A stretch of DNA of 64,000 nucleotides, taken from positions 26,201 through 90,200 of the forward strand of contig CAZTJF010000018.1 in assembly GCA_964613805.1 (NCBI GenBank), written 5' to 3'. This DNA is from XYD12-FULL-36-8 sp964613805. Lineage in GTDB: Bacteria; Bacteroidota; Ignavibacteria; Ignavibacteriales; Ignavibacteriaceae. The translations under genes and the position numbers were made by a program. Of the stretch, positions 28,000 to 37,044 are shown one piece after another. Within the stretch, counting starts at the first letter, position 1, and each line of letters starts with the position of its first letter. The notes under the pieces are model-generated. The model was given only the letters and a program-made list of their open reading frames with translations. It had not been told where the DNA came from and did not search any database.

Positions 28000-28330
28000 C
28001 TAAATTCCTCCCTTCAAGAATTTTTGCAAAACCAAGTGTTGCCACAAAGCTCAATAATGCCCAAATAAGTCCAATGTCCATAAAAAATGCTTCTTTGTGA
28101 TGAAGTCCAAATAGAGCAAGCATCCCTATAATTAAAACTCCAAGTATATCCACCGCAACAATTCTATCGGCAGCCGAAGGGCCAAAAATAACTCGCAGTA
28201 AAACCAAGGTGCTGCTAAATAGAATTACGTTTATGAGTTTAAATAACACCTCGCCTTCATAAATGAAAAAGTTAAAGTAGAAGAAAGCTAAGAAGATAAT
28301 AAGCCCCAAAATCCATTTCAGCAGTTTCAT
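27992..28330 (-). CDS. mrpF: Mrp/Mnh antiporter subunit F
   Basis: This 112-residue protein has three membrane helices and the MrpF/MnhF core RVIFGPSAADRIVAVDILG, whose GPSxxDRIxAxD pattern is diagnostic. It forms part of the ion-translocating module with MrpE and MrpG. The gene overlaps both neighbours by a few bases, so the Mrp genes are translationally coupled. Confidence 0.92.
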   Translation of the reverse strand: MKLLKWILGLIIFLAFFYFNFFIYEGEVLFKLINVILFSSTLVLLRVIFGPSAADRIVAVDILGVLIIGMLALFGLHHKEAFFMDIGLIWALLSFVATLGFAKILEGRNLDD

Positions 28331-28839
28331 TCAAAAACCTCCGTTAGAATTTTTTCAAATCTGTGGCCTATTCGTTTTGTAGATTCATCAACAGATTCAA
28401 CCTCTGCTTTTATGCAATGAATGTACATTTCTCCTTTATCTCGATTTACGTCAACCGTTAGTGTTCCAGGAGTTAATGTTATCGAATTGCTTAAAATTGT
28501 AATTGCAGAATCTTTTTTTAAATCGGTTTTAATTTTCACTATTCCCGGTTTAATTGGCAGGTACGGATGAATTACCAAATAAGCAACTTCGAAATTTGCT
28601 TTTATCATTTCCCAGAAAAATTTGAAAATGTAGATGATGAAATATAGTACTCGCCTAAATGGGTGCTGGGATTTTTCGGTTGTAATAAGAAAATGCCCTG
28701 CCAGTAGACTTATCAGCGCTGCTAAAACCATTCCGACTATTACTTCCTCATAACTTTTTATATCTGTTAGTGCAATCCACACAATAAATGAAAATATAAA
28801 AACGATTATTCTGCTTTTATTTTTTATTTTCATTTTCAT
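28327..28839 (-). CDS. mrpE: Mrp/Mnh antiporter subunit E
   Basis: This 170-residue protein has N-terminal membrane helices, a middle YIFKFFWEMIKANFEVAYLV helix and the soluble C-terminal part with ILSNSITLTPGTLTVDVN, the MrpE/MnhE signature. It is part of the antiporter module (MbhA in the Mbh naming). It overlaps mrpD and mrpF by four bases each. Confidence 0.93.
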   Translation of the reverse strand: MKMKIKNKSRIIVFIFSFIVWIALTDIKSYEEVIVGMVLAALISLLAGHFLITTEKSQHPFRRVLYFIIYIFKFFWEMIKANFEVAYLVIHPYLPIKPGIVKIKTDLKKDSAITILSNSITLTPGTLTVDVNRDKGEMYIHCIKAEVESVDESTKRIGHRFEKILTEVFE

Positions 28840-30311
28840 CTCCTTATCACAAGTTGAATGGACGGTGTGCTATCAATAATGGCTTTTACAACCGGATCAA
28901 GCGTGAATTCCTTTATGCCAGGAACAATCATTAAGCTTGATATTAAACACAATACAGCTAAAATGATCATTGCAAAATTCATTCTCCACTCAACGGGGTT
29001 AATTACAGAGGAAATTATATTCTCTCCTCTGAAACCGTATCTTTGGACTTTCATAAATGAAGCAAGTGTTAAGATGCTTCCAATGATTGCGAGGAACGCA
29101 TAACCCATCAAGCCAGCTTGAATTGCCGCAATAATTATTATCAGCTTACTAAAGAATCCATTAAACGGAGGAATACCTGAAATTGACAGAGAAGCAATCA
29201 TCGAAGTTTGAGATGTTGTGGGCAAAACTTTTGTGAGATTTCCCATTTTCTTTAAGTCGCGTGTGCCCAAAGCATATTCAACCGATCCCGCATTATAAAA
29301 CAACAACGATTTGAAGATTGCGTGATTGAATAGATGAAATACTGCTCCAAGAATTCCCAGAGGAGTTGCTATTCCTAATCCTAAAAGAATATACCCGATT
29401 TGACTTATGCTGTGATAAGCAAGTAATCTCTTCATATCCCATTGACCAACAGCGAGAAAAACTCCAATTATTATGGAGACAGTTCCCAAAACCAAAAATA
29501 TTTTATTAAATACTTCAGGTGCGTTGAATACACCAAAGAAAATTCTTATTAATACATAGATTCCAAGCGCTTTAATTAATACACCTGACAGCATAGATGA
29601 AATTGGTGCCGGGGCAGATGAATGTGCATCTGGAAGCCAAGCATGAAAGGGCATTGCGGCTGCTTTCAAACCAAATCCAGCTAAAAACAATCCGCCAACC
29701 CAAAGTATAATAGTTTTGTTTAACTGCGGAACTATTTCAGCTATTTTGGATAAGGTTAGCGTTGATGCAGCGCTGTAAAGAACAGCTATTCCCAACAAAA
29801 TAATTAGTGATGATACAGAACCCATAACAGCATACTTAAATGCCGCTTCAAATTCCTCTGCTCTGCTGCCGTAAGAAACAAGTGCAAAGGCAGCAAATAA
29901 GGCAATTTCCATGAAGACATATAAATTGAATAGATCGCCAGTTACAATAACTCCGTTCATTCCAGTTACAAGCAGCATAAACAATGCGTAGTACTTCCAG
30001 TCTTTTGAGAGATGCCTGATATATTGAACTGAAAACATCAATGATGTAAGAGAAATAATCGCAACCATAACAAGCATGAATGATGTTAATGCGTCTTGAA
30101 CAAGTACAATACCATACGGAACCTTCCATGCACTCATTTCATAAGTAACAGTTTCTTCTTTCATGACAACAAAAGAAAAAACAGAAAGCACAAGTACTGC
30201 CGAGACTGCAATAAAACTTAAGAAAACTGCCCAGTCATCCTTTTTACCAGCAATAAGTGTAATTAAGAAAGCGGCAAGCAGTGGAATAATTATGTAATAA
30301 GGAAGAATCAT
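28836..30311 (-). CDS. mrpD: Mrp antiporter subunit D / NuoN-like proton-conducting subunit
   Basis: This 491-residue polytopic protein (about 14 helices) belongs to the complex I antiporter family. It has the lysine-bearing helices GLKAAAMPFHAWLPDAHSSAPAPISSML (key His/Lys residues in the channel) and YHSISQIGYILLGLG, followed by FHLFNHAIFKSLLFYNAGSV. It would carry ions, coupled to the hydrogenase arm (MbhH position). It overlaps mrpC and mrpE by four bases. This is one of two large antiporter-like subunits in the operon; the other is at 31668. Confidence 0.94.
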   Translation of the reverse strand: MILPYYIIIPLLAAFLITLIAGKKDDWAVFLSFIAVSAVLVLSVFSFVVMKEETVTYEMSAWKVPYGIVLVQDALTSFMLVMVAIISLTSLMFSVQYIRHLSKDWKYYALFMLLVTGMNGVIVTGDLFNLYVFMEIALFAAFALVSYGSRAEEFEAAFKYAVMGSVSSLIILLGIAVLYSAASTLTLSKIAEIVPQLNKTIILWVGGLFLAGFGLKAAAMPFHAWLPDAHSSAPAPISSMLSGVLIKALGIYVLIRIFFGVFNAPEVFNKIFLVLGTVSIIIGVFLAVGQWDMKRLLAYHSISQIGYILLGLGIATPLGILGAVFHLFNHAIFKSLLFYNAGSVEYALGTRDLKKMGNLTKVLPTTSQTSMIASLSISGIPPFNGFFSKLIIIIAAIQAGLMGYAFLAIIGSILTLASFMKVQRYGFRGENIISSVINPVEWRMNFAMIILAVLCLISSLMIVPGIKEFTLDPVVKAIIDSTPSIQLVIRR

Positions 30312-30646
30312 CCTGATAACCTCCTTATCTTTGTAATATCGAACGTGTTATATTTTTCAAAGAGGCGAATTGCAAGTGCTACGAGAAGTGCTGTGGTTCC
30401 CAGTTCAATTACAATTGATGTTAGCACTAAAGCTTGCGGCAGCGGATCAACCATTTGTTTGGGTGTTGCACCTTCTGTTAATATTGGATAGAACGAATTG
30501 TTCCGATATGCAAAAAGTATTAACATCAAGTTCACCGCATAACCTAAAATTCCTATTGATAAAATGATTTTTATAAAATCTCTTTTGGTAAGCACTCCAT
30601 AGAGTCCTACAAGGAAAAGCAAAAAGCAAAGAAGATAAACAATCAT
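30308..30646 (-). CDS. mrpC: Mrp antiporter subunit C (NuoK-like)
   Basis: This 112-residue protein has three membrane helices and the MrpC/NuoK-type end DPLPQALVLTSIVIELGTTALLVALAIRL. The Glu in IVIELG corresponds to the helix-embedded acidic residue of NuoK. It forms part of the ion path between the antiporter subunits. It lies four bases after mrpB and overlaps mrpD by four bases. Confidence 0.93.
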   Translation of the reverse strand: MIVYLLCFLLFLVGLYGVLTKRDFIKIILSIGILGYAVNLMLILFAYRNNSFYPILTEGATPKQMVDPLPQALVLTSIVIELGTTALLVALAIRLFEKYNTFDITKIRRLSG

Positions 30647-30649
30647 AAG

Positions 30650-31093
30650 TCATTCTCCTTTCCCAATTTTAAAACCCGCCAAAGCCCACACAACAAGAAA
30701 GAGAGACGTTCCAACTTTTATTCCTATTATAATGTTAAGTGGAAGAATAGTGCCGGCACTGATTAGATGAAATAATTTTCCTTTGGTGATAAAGTTCGCA
30801 AGGAATGCTCCCCCAATCGAAATCCCAAGAATACCAACAACAAGAAATAAAATTGCGCTTGCAGCTTCAACGTCGTGAAGTAGATTTATATTAAGCCAAT
30901 TAGCAGTAAACTTTCTGCCATAAGCAAGCATTACATTTAGAAAGGCGAGTGCGATAATAACTCCTCCGCCAAATCCCCCGCCGGGCGTAAGATGCCCATG
31001 CAGTATAATGTAAAAGCCGTAGAGCAAAATCATCCAAACACTAATTCTTGTAACGGTTTTTACAATGAATGTCATTCCATCATTTTGCCGCAT
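30650..31093 (-). CDS. mrpB: Mrp antiporter subunit B (MbhF-like)
   Basis: This 147-residue protein has four membrane helices and the MnhB signature FYIILHGHLTPGGGFGGGVIIALAF, with LTPGGGFQGG the most conserved part of the family. It overlaps the MrpA C-terminal-like gene by 14 bases; an ATG five residues in (MTFIVKTV) is an alternative start that would remove the overlap. It is part of the Mrp module. Confidence 0.93.
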   Translation of the reverse strand: MRQNDGMTFIVKTVTRISVWMILLYGFYIILHGHLTPGGGFGGGVIIALAFLNVMLAYGRKFTANWLNINLLHDVEAASAILFLVVGILGISIGGAFLANFITKGKLFHLISAGTILPLNIIIGIKVGTSLFLVVWALAGFKIGKGE

Positions 31094-31643
31094 TGTTTCT
31101 CTCCGATTTTTCTTTTTTGGTTTGAGATTTTATTCTAAGAATAGTAAACGCTCCAATAATTGAAGCAAACAAGACAGTAACTTCACCAAGAGTATCATAA
31201 GCTCGATAATCAAGAACAATTGAGCTAACAAGATTAGCTGCCCCTGTGTCTTTTGCTCCATTGTCTAAATAATATTGTGCTGTTGTCATTAAGGGTTCCC
31301 CAAAAGGCGGAATAAGTTTAAAAACAGAAACGCTGATAATAAAAATTGCAGTTAGCGTGATTAGAGTAACACCAACAAGAATTTTGTTTACTCTTGACGG
31401 TTCTTCCTTGTGATAATCTTTCTTTATAAATGCTCTAACCAGAATTATCAGAGCAAATATCTCGAACAGAAACTGCACAATTGCCAGATCGGGTGCTTCA
31501 AGAAATAAAAATGAAATCGAAACACCAAGCCCAACCACTCCAATTGACACTATTGAAGATAATATGTCTTTAATTTCAAGCGCCACTATAGAAGCAATTA
31601 TCATAAAGCTAAGAACAAATATCAGCCATGTTTCAACAGGCAT
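31080..31643 (-). CDS. Fused MbhD-MbhE-like subunit (MrpA C-terminal part)
   Basis: This 187-residue protein corresponds to the last helices of MrpA, encoded as its own gene. The first half is DUF4040-like (MbhD: FLEAPDLAIVQFLFEIFALIILVRAF), and the second half is the MbhE region with LDYRAYDTLGEVTVLFASIIGAFTI. In Pyrococcus Mbh these are two genes; in Mrp antiporters they are the end of the large MrpA. Here they are one separate gene, which fits a hydrogenase-linked Mrp set. It is 24 bases after the NuoL-like gene. Confidence 0.88.
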   Translation of the reverse strand: MPVETWLIFVLSFMIIASIVALEIKDILSSIVSIGVVGLGVSISFLFLEAPDLAIVQFLFEIFALIILVRAFIKKDYHKEEPSRVNKILVGVTLITLTAIFIISVSVFKLIPPFGEPLMTTAQYYLDNGAKDTGAANLVSSIVLDYRAYDTLGEVTVLFASIIGAFTILRIKSQTKKEKSERNNAAK

Positions 31644-31667
31644 TTTAATACCTCCACAAAATTTTTC

Positions 31668-33485
31668 TTATACAAAAAGAATCATAATCAATACGCCGAC
31701 AACTATATAAAGCAAGTAAAGCTGCAACTGCCCTGGATGGGCTTTCTGCAATAATCCAGAAAATGAAAAAGTGAACTCTTTGCAAAGTTCATAAAGATCA
31801 AAGTATTTCTTTTCTGCGGCGTTGTAAATGTTTTTAAGCAAAGTGAAGTTTCTAATTTCGTTGTAGAATTCTGTTCCTGATATTCTAAATTTTTCTAACG
31901 CAGGCATTCCCCCAACATAAACCTCATCATATCTTACCTTTGCCGTTAATCCGTAAATTAAAATTCCTAATAAGAAGGCAATACCAAAGAGAACTACAAT
32001 AAGAATTGGATCATACAAACCGATAAGAGCGGGCATCGTAAATCCGAGTGAATCAACAACAGGATAAATAAACTGCTGAAGAGGAATTAACACTGCAAAA
32101 ATTCCGAATAAAATACAAAGAACTGAAAGCGAGCCGGTGGCAAACCATTGATTAGCAGGTGCTTCTTTAATATTGTTATAAATTTCCGGACGTCTCCCAA
32201 GAAATATTGCGTGGATGAATTTCATAAAACTTGCAAGTGTAAGCGCACTTCCGAAAATTGCCAATATGATGCACGATAGAAGCCAAAGCTGATAACCGGC
32301 ACTTAGCGTTGATGTCATTTCAATTAGTCCCTGGTAAATCATCCATTTAGAAAAGAACCCGTTAAATGGGGGGATTCCTGATATTGAAAGGGCACCGATT
32401 AATGCCATCATAAAGGTAATTGGCATTTTCTTGCCAAGTCCGCCAAGATAATCAAGTTCATTAGTTCCCGTTTTTTTCTCAACCGATCCAAGCGATAAAA
32501 ATAAATTTGATTTGTAAATTGTATTGTTAATCATATGAAACAATCCGCCAATAAACGCCAGCATACTTCCGCTGCCAACACCCATAATCATGTAGCCAAC
32601 CTGGCTCACCGCATGATATCCCAGCAATCTTCTTCCATTATGCTGAATCATTGCCATCATAACTCCCGTTATTACCGTTAGTGCACCAAGAGTAATCAAA
32701 ATCATATATATAAGTGGGTAGACAAAGAAAAATGAAGTTACCATTCTTGCAAGCAGATAAATTCCAAGCAGCTTATCCAAAGAAGCAGGTAACAGCGCTG
32801 CACTTTCAACCAGAGAGTTTTGACTGAAATCCGGAACCCATGTGTGAAAGGGAAAGCCACCGGCTTTTGCAAATGCAGCAATCAACAAAAAGACAAAAGC
32901 AATATGTGCCATTTCTCCTTGAAGCGGAATTTTGGGATTGTTCAACGACCAGCCAGTTGCCGGTGAAATTAACCACATAATTATAAGTGCCATTAGAAGA
33001 AAAGCATCGCTGCCGCCTATGATGATAAATGTCTTCTTGGCGGCTTGAGGAGCATCTTGTGTATTGCCCAATGTTCCAAATAAGTACAGCGTAAGTCCGC
33101 TCAATCCCCAGAAAATTAAAAAGCTAAGTGCGTGTTCACTTAAAACAACTGCGTTGCAAAAAGAAATGGTTAATGGATAAAGAAAGAAAAATCTTTTCTC
33201 TGAATCTCTATCAACACCGCGTAAAGAAAAAATTAGAATAATAAAACTCAGCAGTTGAATAAATGTCAGCACAAACAAGCTCATTTTATCGGCAGAAAGT
33301 ACTGTTTGGCCAAATAATGAAAATGTTTGAGCAGGCATTCGATAAAGAAAATAAATGAATATTGAGGTAATTGTTAAACTGAACGCTGTTAGAATTTTTC
33401 TTATCGCTGCGGGAAGAAACATACTAAATGTTGCAGCAATGAGGGGAACGAGAATCAAAAGGAGTAATTCATTAATGATTGTCAT
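31668..33485 (-). CDS. NuoL/MrpA-like proton-conducting subunit with C-terminal amphipathic arm
   Basis: This 605-residue polytopic protein has the antiporter core with AKAGGFPFHTWVPDFSQNSL, YHAVSQVGYMIMGVG and FHMINNTIYKSNLFLSLGSV. After about residue 510 come a soluble stretch with VYVGGMPALEKFRISGTEFY, an amphipathic region (about 535-580) and a last membrane helix (LYLLYIVVGVLIMILFV), like the lateral helix of NuoL and Mbx-type subunits. It would be the distal ion channel of the complex. It overlaps the large-subunit gene by four bases. With the gene at 31080 it covers what MrpA does alone in antiporters. Confidence 0.88.
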   Translation of the reverse strand: MTIINELLLLILVPLIAATFSMFLPAAIRKILTAFSLTITSIFIYFLYRMPAQTFSLFGQTVLSADKMSLFVLTFIQLLSFIILIFSLRGVDRDSEKRFFFLYPLTISFCNAVVLSEHALSFLIFWGLSGLTLYLFGTLGNTQDAPQAAKKTFIIIGGSDAFLLMALIIMWLISPATGWSLNNPKIPLQGEMAHIAFVFLLIAAFAKAGGFPFHTWVPDFSQNSLVESAALLPASLDKLLGIYLLARMVTSFFFVYPLIYMILITLGALTVITGVMMAMIQHNGRRLLGYHAVSQVGYMIMGVGSGSMLAFIGGLFHMINNTIYKSNLFLSLGSVEKKTGTNELDYLGGLGKKMPITFMMALIGALSISGIPPFNGFFSKWMIYQGLIEMTSTLSAGYQLWLLSCIILAIFGSALTLASFMKFIHAIFLGRRPEIYNNIKEAPANQWFATGSLSVLCILFGIFAVLIPLQQFIYPVVDSLGFTMPALIGLYDPILIVVLFGIAFLLGILIYGLTAKVRYDEVYVGGMPALEKFRISGTEFYNEIRNFTLLKNIYNAAEKKYFDLYELCKEFTFSFSGLLQKAHPGQLQLYLLYIVVGVLIMILFV

Positions 33486-34663
33486 TTCATTTTCCTCCTT
33501 AAAACTTCCGTTTTCTCACATGATAATTTCATAAGATCTATTTTGAAAGGATCGTGATTCTTATCTATAATTTTCATTGATCTTTCAGTACAGCAATAGC
33601 AAGGATCAACTGCTGCAAGAGTAATCAATGCATCTGCAACAGGAATACCTTTACATGAAGCTTTAAATGTTGGGATGTTTACATAGCTTGGTGCTCGAAC
33701 TTTATGCCGTACAGGTCTATTTGTTCCATCTGATCTGACATAATGAAACACTTCCCCCCGCGGTGCTTCATATCTACCAATGCCTTCGCCTGGAGTAATT
33801 TCTTTAACATTGTTTATGGTTGGTCCGCTTATGCTTGTAAGTTTTTCGAGGCATTGCCTGCAAATTATTATTGATTCAAAAGTTTCAAGGAGTCTTACTA
33901 CAAGCTTATCATAAACATCTCCGTTCTCAGTTACAATAACATCAAAATCAACGAGTCCATAAGCATCGTTCGGTTCATCTTTTCGAACATCTGTCTTAAC
34001 ACCAGAAGCTCTTGCGACAGGACCAACCGCACAGTAATCAACAGCAGCTTGCTTAGATAATACGCCTACACCCTTTAAACGCGATTTAAGAACAGGATCA
34101 TCTTTTGCAGCTTTAGCAATCATTTGTAATTTTTTTTCAATATCATTCAGAATATCAAGCAAACCTTTTATTTTATTTGGATCAACATCTTTTGCAACAC
34201 CGCCAACTCTTAACATACCATAATGATTTCTATTACCTGAAATTATTTCAAACATCTGAAGAACAGGTTCTCGATATTTCCATGCCCACATCCATAGCGT
34301 ATCATATCCAATAAAATGCCCCGCCAACCCAAGCCAGAGTAAGTGGCTGTGTATTCTTTCAAGTTCGCCGACCAAAGTTCTTATATATTTTGCACGCAAC
34401 GGTATTTCAATATTATCAATGTCTTCAATTGCATGAACGAGGGCAAGTGGATGAGATGTTGAACAAATACCGCAAATTCTCTCAACCAAATAAATTGATT
34501 GTGTGAATGTTTTCGATTCCGACATAAATTCATGACCGCGGTGCATCCATCCAATTTCAAGATCAATATCAACAACGGTTTCGCCATCAACCTGAAGAGT
34601 GAAATACTCTGCTTCTTCAAGTAGAGGATGAAAAGGACCAATGGGAATTACATTTTTATTCAT
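33482..34663 (-). CDS. mbhL: [NiFe] hydrogenase large (catalytic) subunit, group 4 type
   Basis: This 393-residue NuoD-like protein has both nickel-binding cysteine pairs: ERICGICSTSH (Cys64, Cys67) and DPCYCCTER (Cys355, Cys358; an extra Cys at 357). NuoD of complex I lacks these, so this is a true hydrogenase. Size and sequence fit membrane-bound group 4 enzymes rather than the larger group 1-3 subunits. After Arg361 there is a 32-residue tail that the maturation protease (26524-27003) could remove. It overlaps the NuoC-like gene by eight bases and the NuoL-like gene by four. Confidence 0.95.
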   Translation of the reverse strand: MNKNVIPIGPFHPLLEEAEYFTLQVDGETVVDIDLEIGWMHRGHEFMSESKTFTQSIYLVERICGICSTSHPLALVHAIEDIDNIEIPLRAKYIRTLVGELERIHSHLLWLGLAGHFIGYDTLWMWAWKYREPVLQMFEIISGNRNHYGMLRVGGVAKDVDPNKIKGLLDILNDIEKKLQMIAKAAKDDPVLKSRLKGVGVLSKQAAVDYCAVGPVARASGVKTDVRKDEPNDAYGLVDFDVIVTENGDVYDKLVVRLLETFESIIICRQCLEKLTSISGPTINNVKEITPGEGIGRYEAPRGEVFHYVRSDGTNRPVRHKVRAPSYVNIPTFKASCKGIPVADALITLAAVDPCYCCTERSMKIIDKNHDPFKIDLMKLSCEKTEVLRRKMK

Positions 34664-35093
34664 TATTATTCCTCCTGTGTCTTAGCGGTTGTGTAAGATT
34701 TCGAGGATGATTTCCCGTAAGCAGCGGTTCTGGATTTGGATGACCATTGAAAAATATTCCAAGCATTTCTGCCATTTCTCTCTCAATCCATTCTGCCCCT
34801 TTAACTACAGGGGTAATGGAATTCATTTGGGGATTTTTTTTATCACTCATTACAACCCTTGGGCAATAATAATTTCCTGTTGTGTCATGGGAAAAGTGAT
34901 AAAGAACTTCAATTCCTCTATACGATTCTTGACCAGTTGCGGTTGATAATCTGCAGCCCATTTTATTAAAAAGATGATCAGCAACTTCAAGTATATTTTC
35001 ATTCTTTACTTCGAAGTAAAGCCGTTTGTTCTTCAAAGTTTTTGCGAGAATCTTATCTCCCATCAACGATAGAAAGTCTTTGTAATTATCCAT
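34656..35093 (-). CDS. mbhK: NuoC-like hydrogenase subunit (MbhK)
   Basis: This 145-residue protein matches the 30-kDa complex I subunit family (NuoC). The clearest part is GAEWIEREMAEMLGIFFNGH followed by PEPLLTGNHP (about 98-127). It links the large and small subunits structurally and has no cofactor. It is shorter than NuoC, as is MbhK. It overlaps mbhJ and mbhL by eight bases each. Confidence 0.9.
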   Translation of the reverse strand: MDNYKDFLSLMGDKILAKTLKNKRLYFEVKNENILEVADHLFNKMGCRLSTATGQESYRGIEVLYHFSHDTTGNYYCPRVVMSDKKNPQMNSITPVVKGAEWIEREMAEMLGIFFNGHPNPEPLLTGNHPRNLTQPLRHRRNNNE

Positions 35094-35505
35094 TTAAAAC
35101 TCCTATTAACTTTGCAACACCTTCAATCATTGCTTCAGGTTTTGGCGGACATCCGGGAATCAATAAATCGAAGGGAATCACGTCTTCTCTTTTCTCAACG
35201 ATATTGTAACTTCCTTTAAAGCAGCAAGCTGAAGATGGACATGTACCCACACCAACAACAAATATTGGCCGCGGAGCTTGATCATAAATTTTTTTTAATT
35301 TGGGTGCAACTTTTTGGTTAATCACACCGCTAACTAGAAGTACGTCCGCATGCCTGATTGATCCTACCAGCTTTATTCCAAATCTTTCAATGTCATATTT
35401 GGGCGTGAGGAGATCGAGTATTTCAATATCGCAATTATTGCATGGCGATGCACTCACATGAAATACCCAAATTGATTTTGCTAAGCGTTTGTTATACCAG
35501 CTCAT
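35086..35505 (-). CDS. mbhJ: [NiFe] hydrogenase small subunit (NuoB-like, MbhJ)
   Basis: This 139-residue NuoB-like protein has the cysteines of the proximal [4Fe-4S] cluster: SPCNNCDIEI, VGVGTCPSSACCF and IPGCPPKPEA. It passes electrons to the NiFe site. The ATG at 35505 (MSWYNKRL) follows GAGG at seven bases, so it is preferred over the TTG 12 bases upstream. It lies 103 bases after the NuoH-like gene, the longest gap inside the operon. Confidence 0.93.
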   Translation of the reverse strand: MSWYNKRLAKSIWVFHVSASPCNNCDIEILDLLTPKYDIERFGIKLVGSIRHADVLLVSGVINQKVAPKLKKIYDQAPRPIFVVGVGTCPSSACCFKGSYNIVEKREDVIPFDLLIPGCPPKPEAMIEGVAKLIGVLNG

Positions 35506-35608
35506 AAAAGACCTCAATAATTAAAAGGCAAATATCTTCCTTCGCTTTTCTCGGTGCAGAAATACTTTCACGAAGCTGCACGGAGTAAACCCAGAGAAAC
35601 ACGAAGTT

Positions 35609-36538
35609 TTAAAAACCAAACACAGACAACACTATTGCTATTAATGAAATTGGTGTTGCGTACTTCCAAAAAAAATTAAGTGCTGTGTCTATTCTGATCC
35701 GAGGATTAGTGTTCTTGATGATAATCATAAGAACGACTATCAATAAATATTTTAAAACGCTCCAAAGAATTCCAATTCCTTCAAAGCCAAATCCGCCCCA
35801 GAATAAAAGAATTAGAAGGAAAGGAAAAACCACATACATCATAAAATGATTTAGTTTCCAAAAACCAAGCGGCGGACCGCTGTATTCGATGAATGGTCCT
35901 TCAACAATTTCTGTTTCGGCTTCAGGAATATGAAATGGAGGCAATGTCATTTTGGCTTGAATACATAAAAGAGCGAAGATAAAACCGATCACTCCCGAAA
36001 TTGATCCCACAAACATCCCATTTGTCTGCTGAAATAAAATAATTTTTTGAAGATCGAGTTGATAACCGGATTTAATAATTGGAATAAGCAAAACCAGAAT
36101 AAAGACAAGTTCGTCTGCCAAGAGAAGCTTGATTTCTCTGCCTGCACCAAGACTTGAGTAAACATTGCCTGACGCTGCTCCTCCAAGAATTATCATTACC
36201 GAAAACAGCATCAGCAAATACATAACCACAATTATGTCTCCGCCAAAACTTAGATTAAAAAACAATACGGTTCCAACAATTGCAGAAACAAGCACAAGCA
36301 TTGCAAATGATATAAATGGCGACGCAATAAATATTGAATGCACACCTTCTCTCACAACTAAAGTTTCTTTGCCAAGCAGTTTAAAAAAGTCGTTAAAGTT
36401 TTGTAAGAATGGTGGTCCAACTCTGTATTGAAATCTCGCTGAGACTTTCCTGTCAATCCAGCCAACTGTTAATCCAAGTATAGCAGTGAATAAGAATCCG
36501 GGAAAAATCAGCAGATAAAAGATCAATTCGGGTTTCAT
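35609..36538 (-). CDS. mbhM: NuoH-like membrane anchor subunit (MbhM)
   Basis: This 309-residue membrane protein (about 8 helices) matches the NuoH/HycD/MbhM family: WIDRKVSARFQYRVGPPFLQNFNDFFKL near the start, and PFHIPEAETEIVEGPFIEYSGP (about 208-229) with the acidic residues thought to link redox and ion movement. It anchors the hydrogenase arm to the Mrp module. It overlaps the upstream iron-sulfur gene by four bases. Confidence 0.94.
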   Translation of the reverse strand: MKPELIFYLLIFPGFLFTAILGLTVGWIDRKVSARFQYRVGPPFLQNFNDFFKLLGKETLVVREGVHSIFIASPFISFAMLVLVSAIVGTVLFFNLSFGGDIIVVMYLLMLFSVMIILGGAASGNVYSSLGAGREIKLLLADELVFILVLLIPIIKSGYQLDLQKIILFQQTNGMFVGSISGVIGFIFALLCIQAKMTLPPFHIPEAETEIVEGPFIEYSGPPLGFWKLNHFMMYVVFPFLLILLFWGGFGFEGIGILWSVLKYLLIVVLMIIIKNTNPRIRIDTALNFFWKYATPISLIAIVLSVFGF

Positions 36539-37044
36539 ATTCTTCCCTCCTTATGAAGCCAACTTGGAGATTTAACTGCAAGATGCTCTCCAACGAAATA
36601 AATGTGCTGCGCTGTATCTTCCTTTTCAAAATGCTTCATCACAAAGGAATTGTTGGGTGAAGTTTTTACACATGATGGTTGATAATCCGGATTTGCATTT
36701 AGCTGATTTAAACAATAATCACATTTTGATGTAACGTAATTAATAACTTCAGGAAATATTGTTCCGAACGGACAAGCAAGAATGCAGCTTCTACATCCGA
36801 CACAACGCATGTTGTATCTTTTCACCAAACCATTTTCCTGGTGTTCGAGAGCTTCCTTTGGACAAGCATCAACACAAAAGGCATCTTTGCACTGTCTGCA
36901 GTAAGCCGAAAATTCTGCTACTTCAAGAAGCGAAAACTGACCCTTGTTCATTCGGTGAAACATATATTCACATTTAATTGATTCGGCTGAAATCCCCGAT
37001 TCTAAGATTACCGGTATGTCTATAAATAATCTTTTCATTCCCAA
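36535..37044 (-). CDS. CooF/HydN-like polyferredoxin linker subunit
   Basis: This 169-residue protein has two complete [4Fe-4S] motifs (CRQCKDAFCVDACP and CVGCRSCILACP) and part of a third: CDYC, then SCVKTSPNNS where CooF/HycB proteins have a further Cys. Such proteins join a hydrogenase to another redox module (CO dehydrogenase, formate dehydrogenase). Here it lies between the diaphorase-like subunit (10-base overlap) and NuoH (4-base overlap), so it probably bridges them. The third cluster may be lost or a [3Fe-4S]. Confidence 0.87.
   Translation of the reverse strand: MGMKRLFIDIPVILESGISAESIKCEYMFHRMNKGQFSLLEVAEFSAYCRQCKDAFCVDACPKEALEHQENGLVKRYNMRCVGCRSCILACPFGTIFPEVINYVTSKCDYCLNQLNANPDYQPSCVKTSPNNSFVMKHFEKEDTAQHIYFVGEHLAVKSPSWLHKEGRI

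Noticed and set aside
27622..33485. A free-standing Mrp antiporter or complex I
   Set aside because: Genes overlap those of a hydrogenase whose large subunit has both NiFe cysteine pairs, and there is no NuoE/F/G set.
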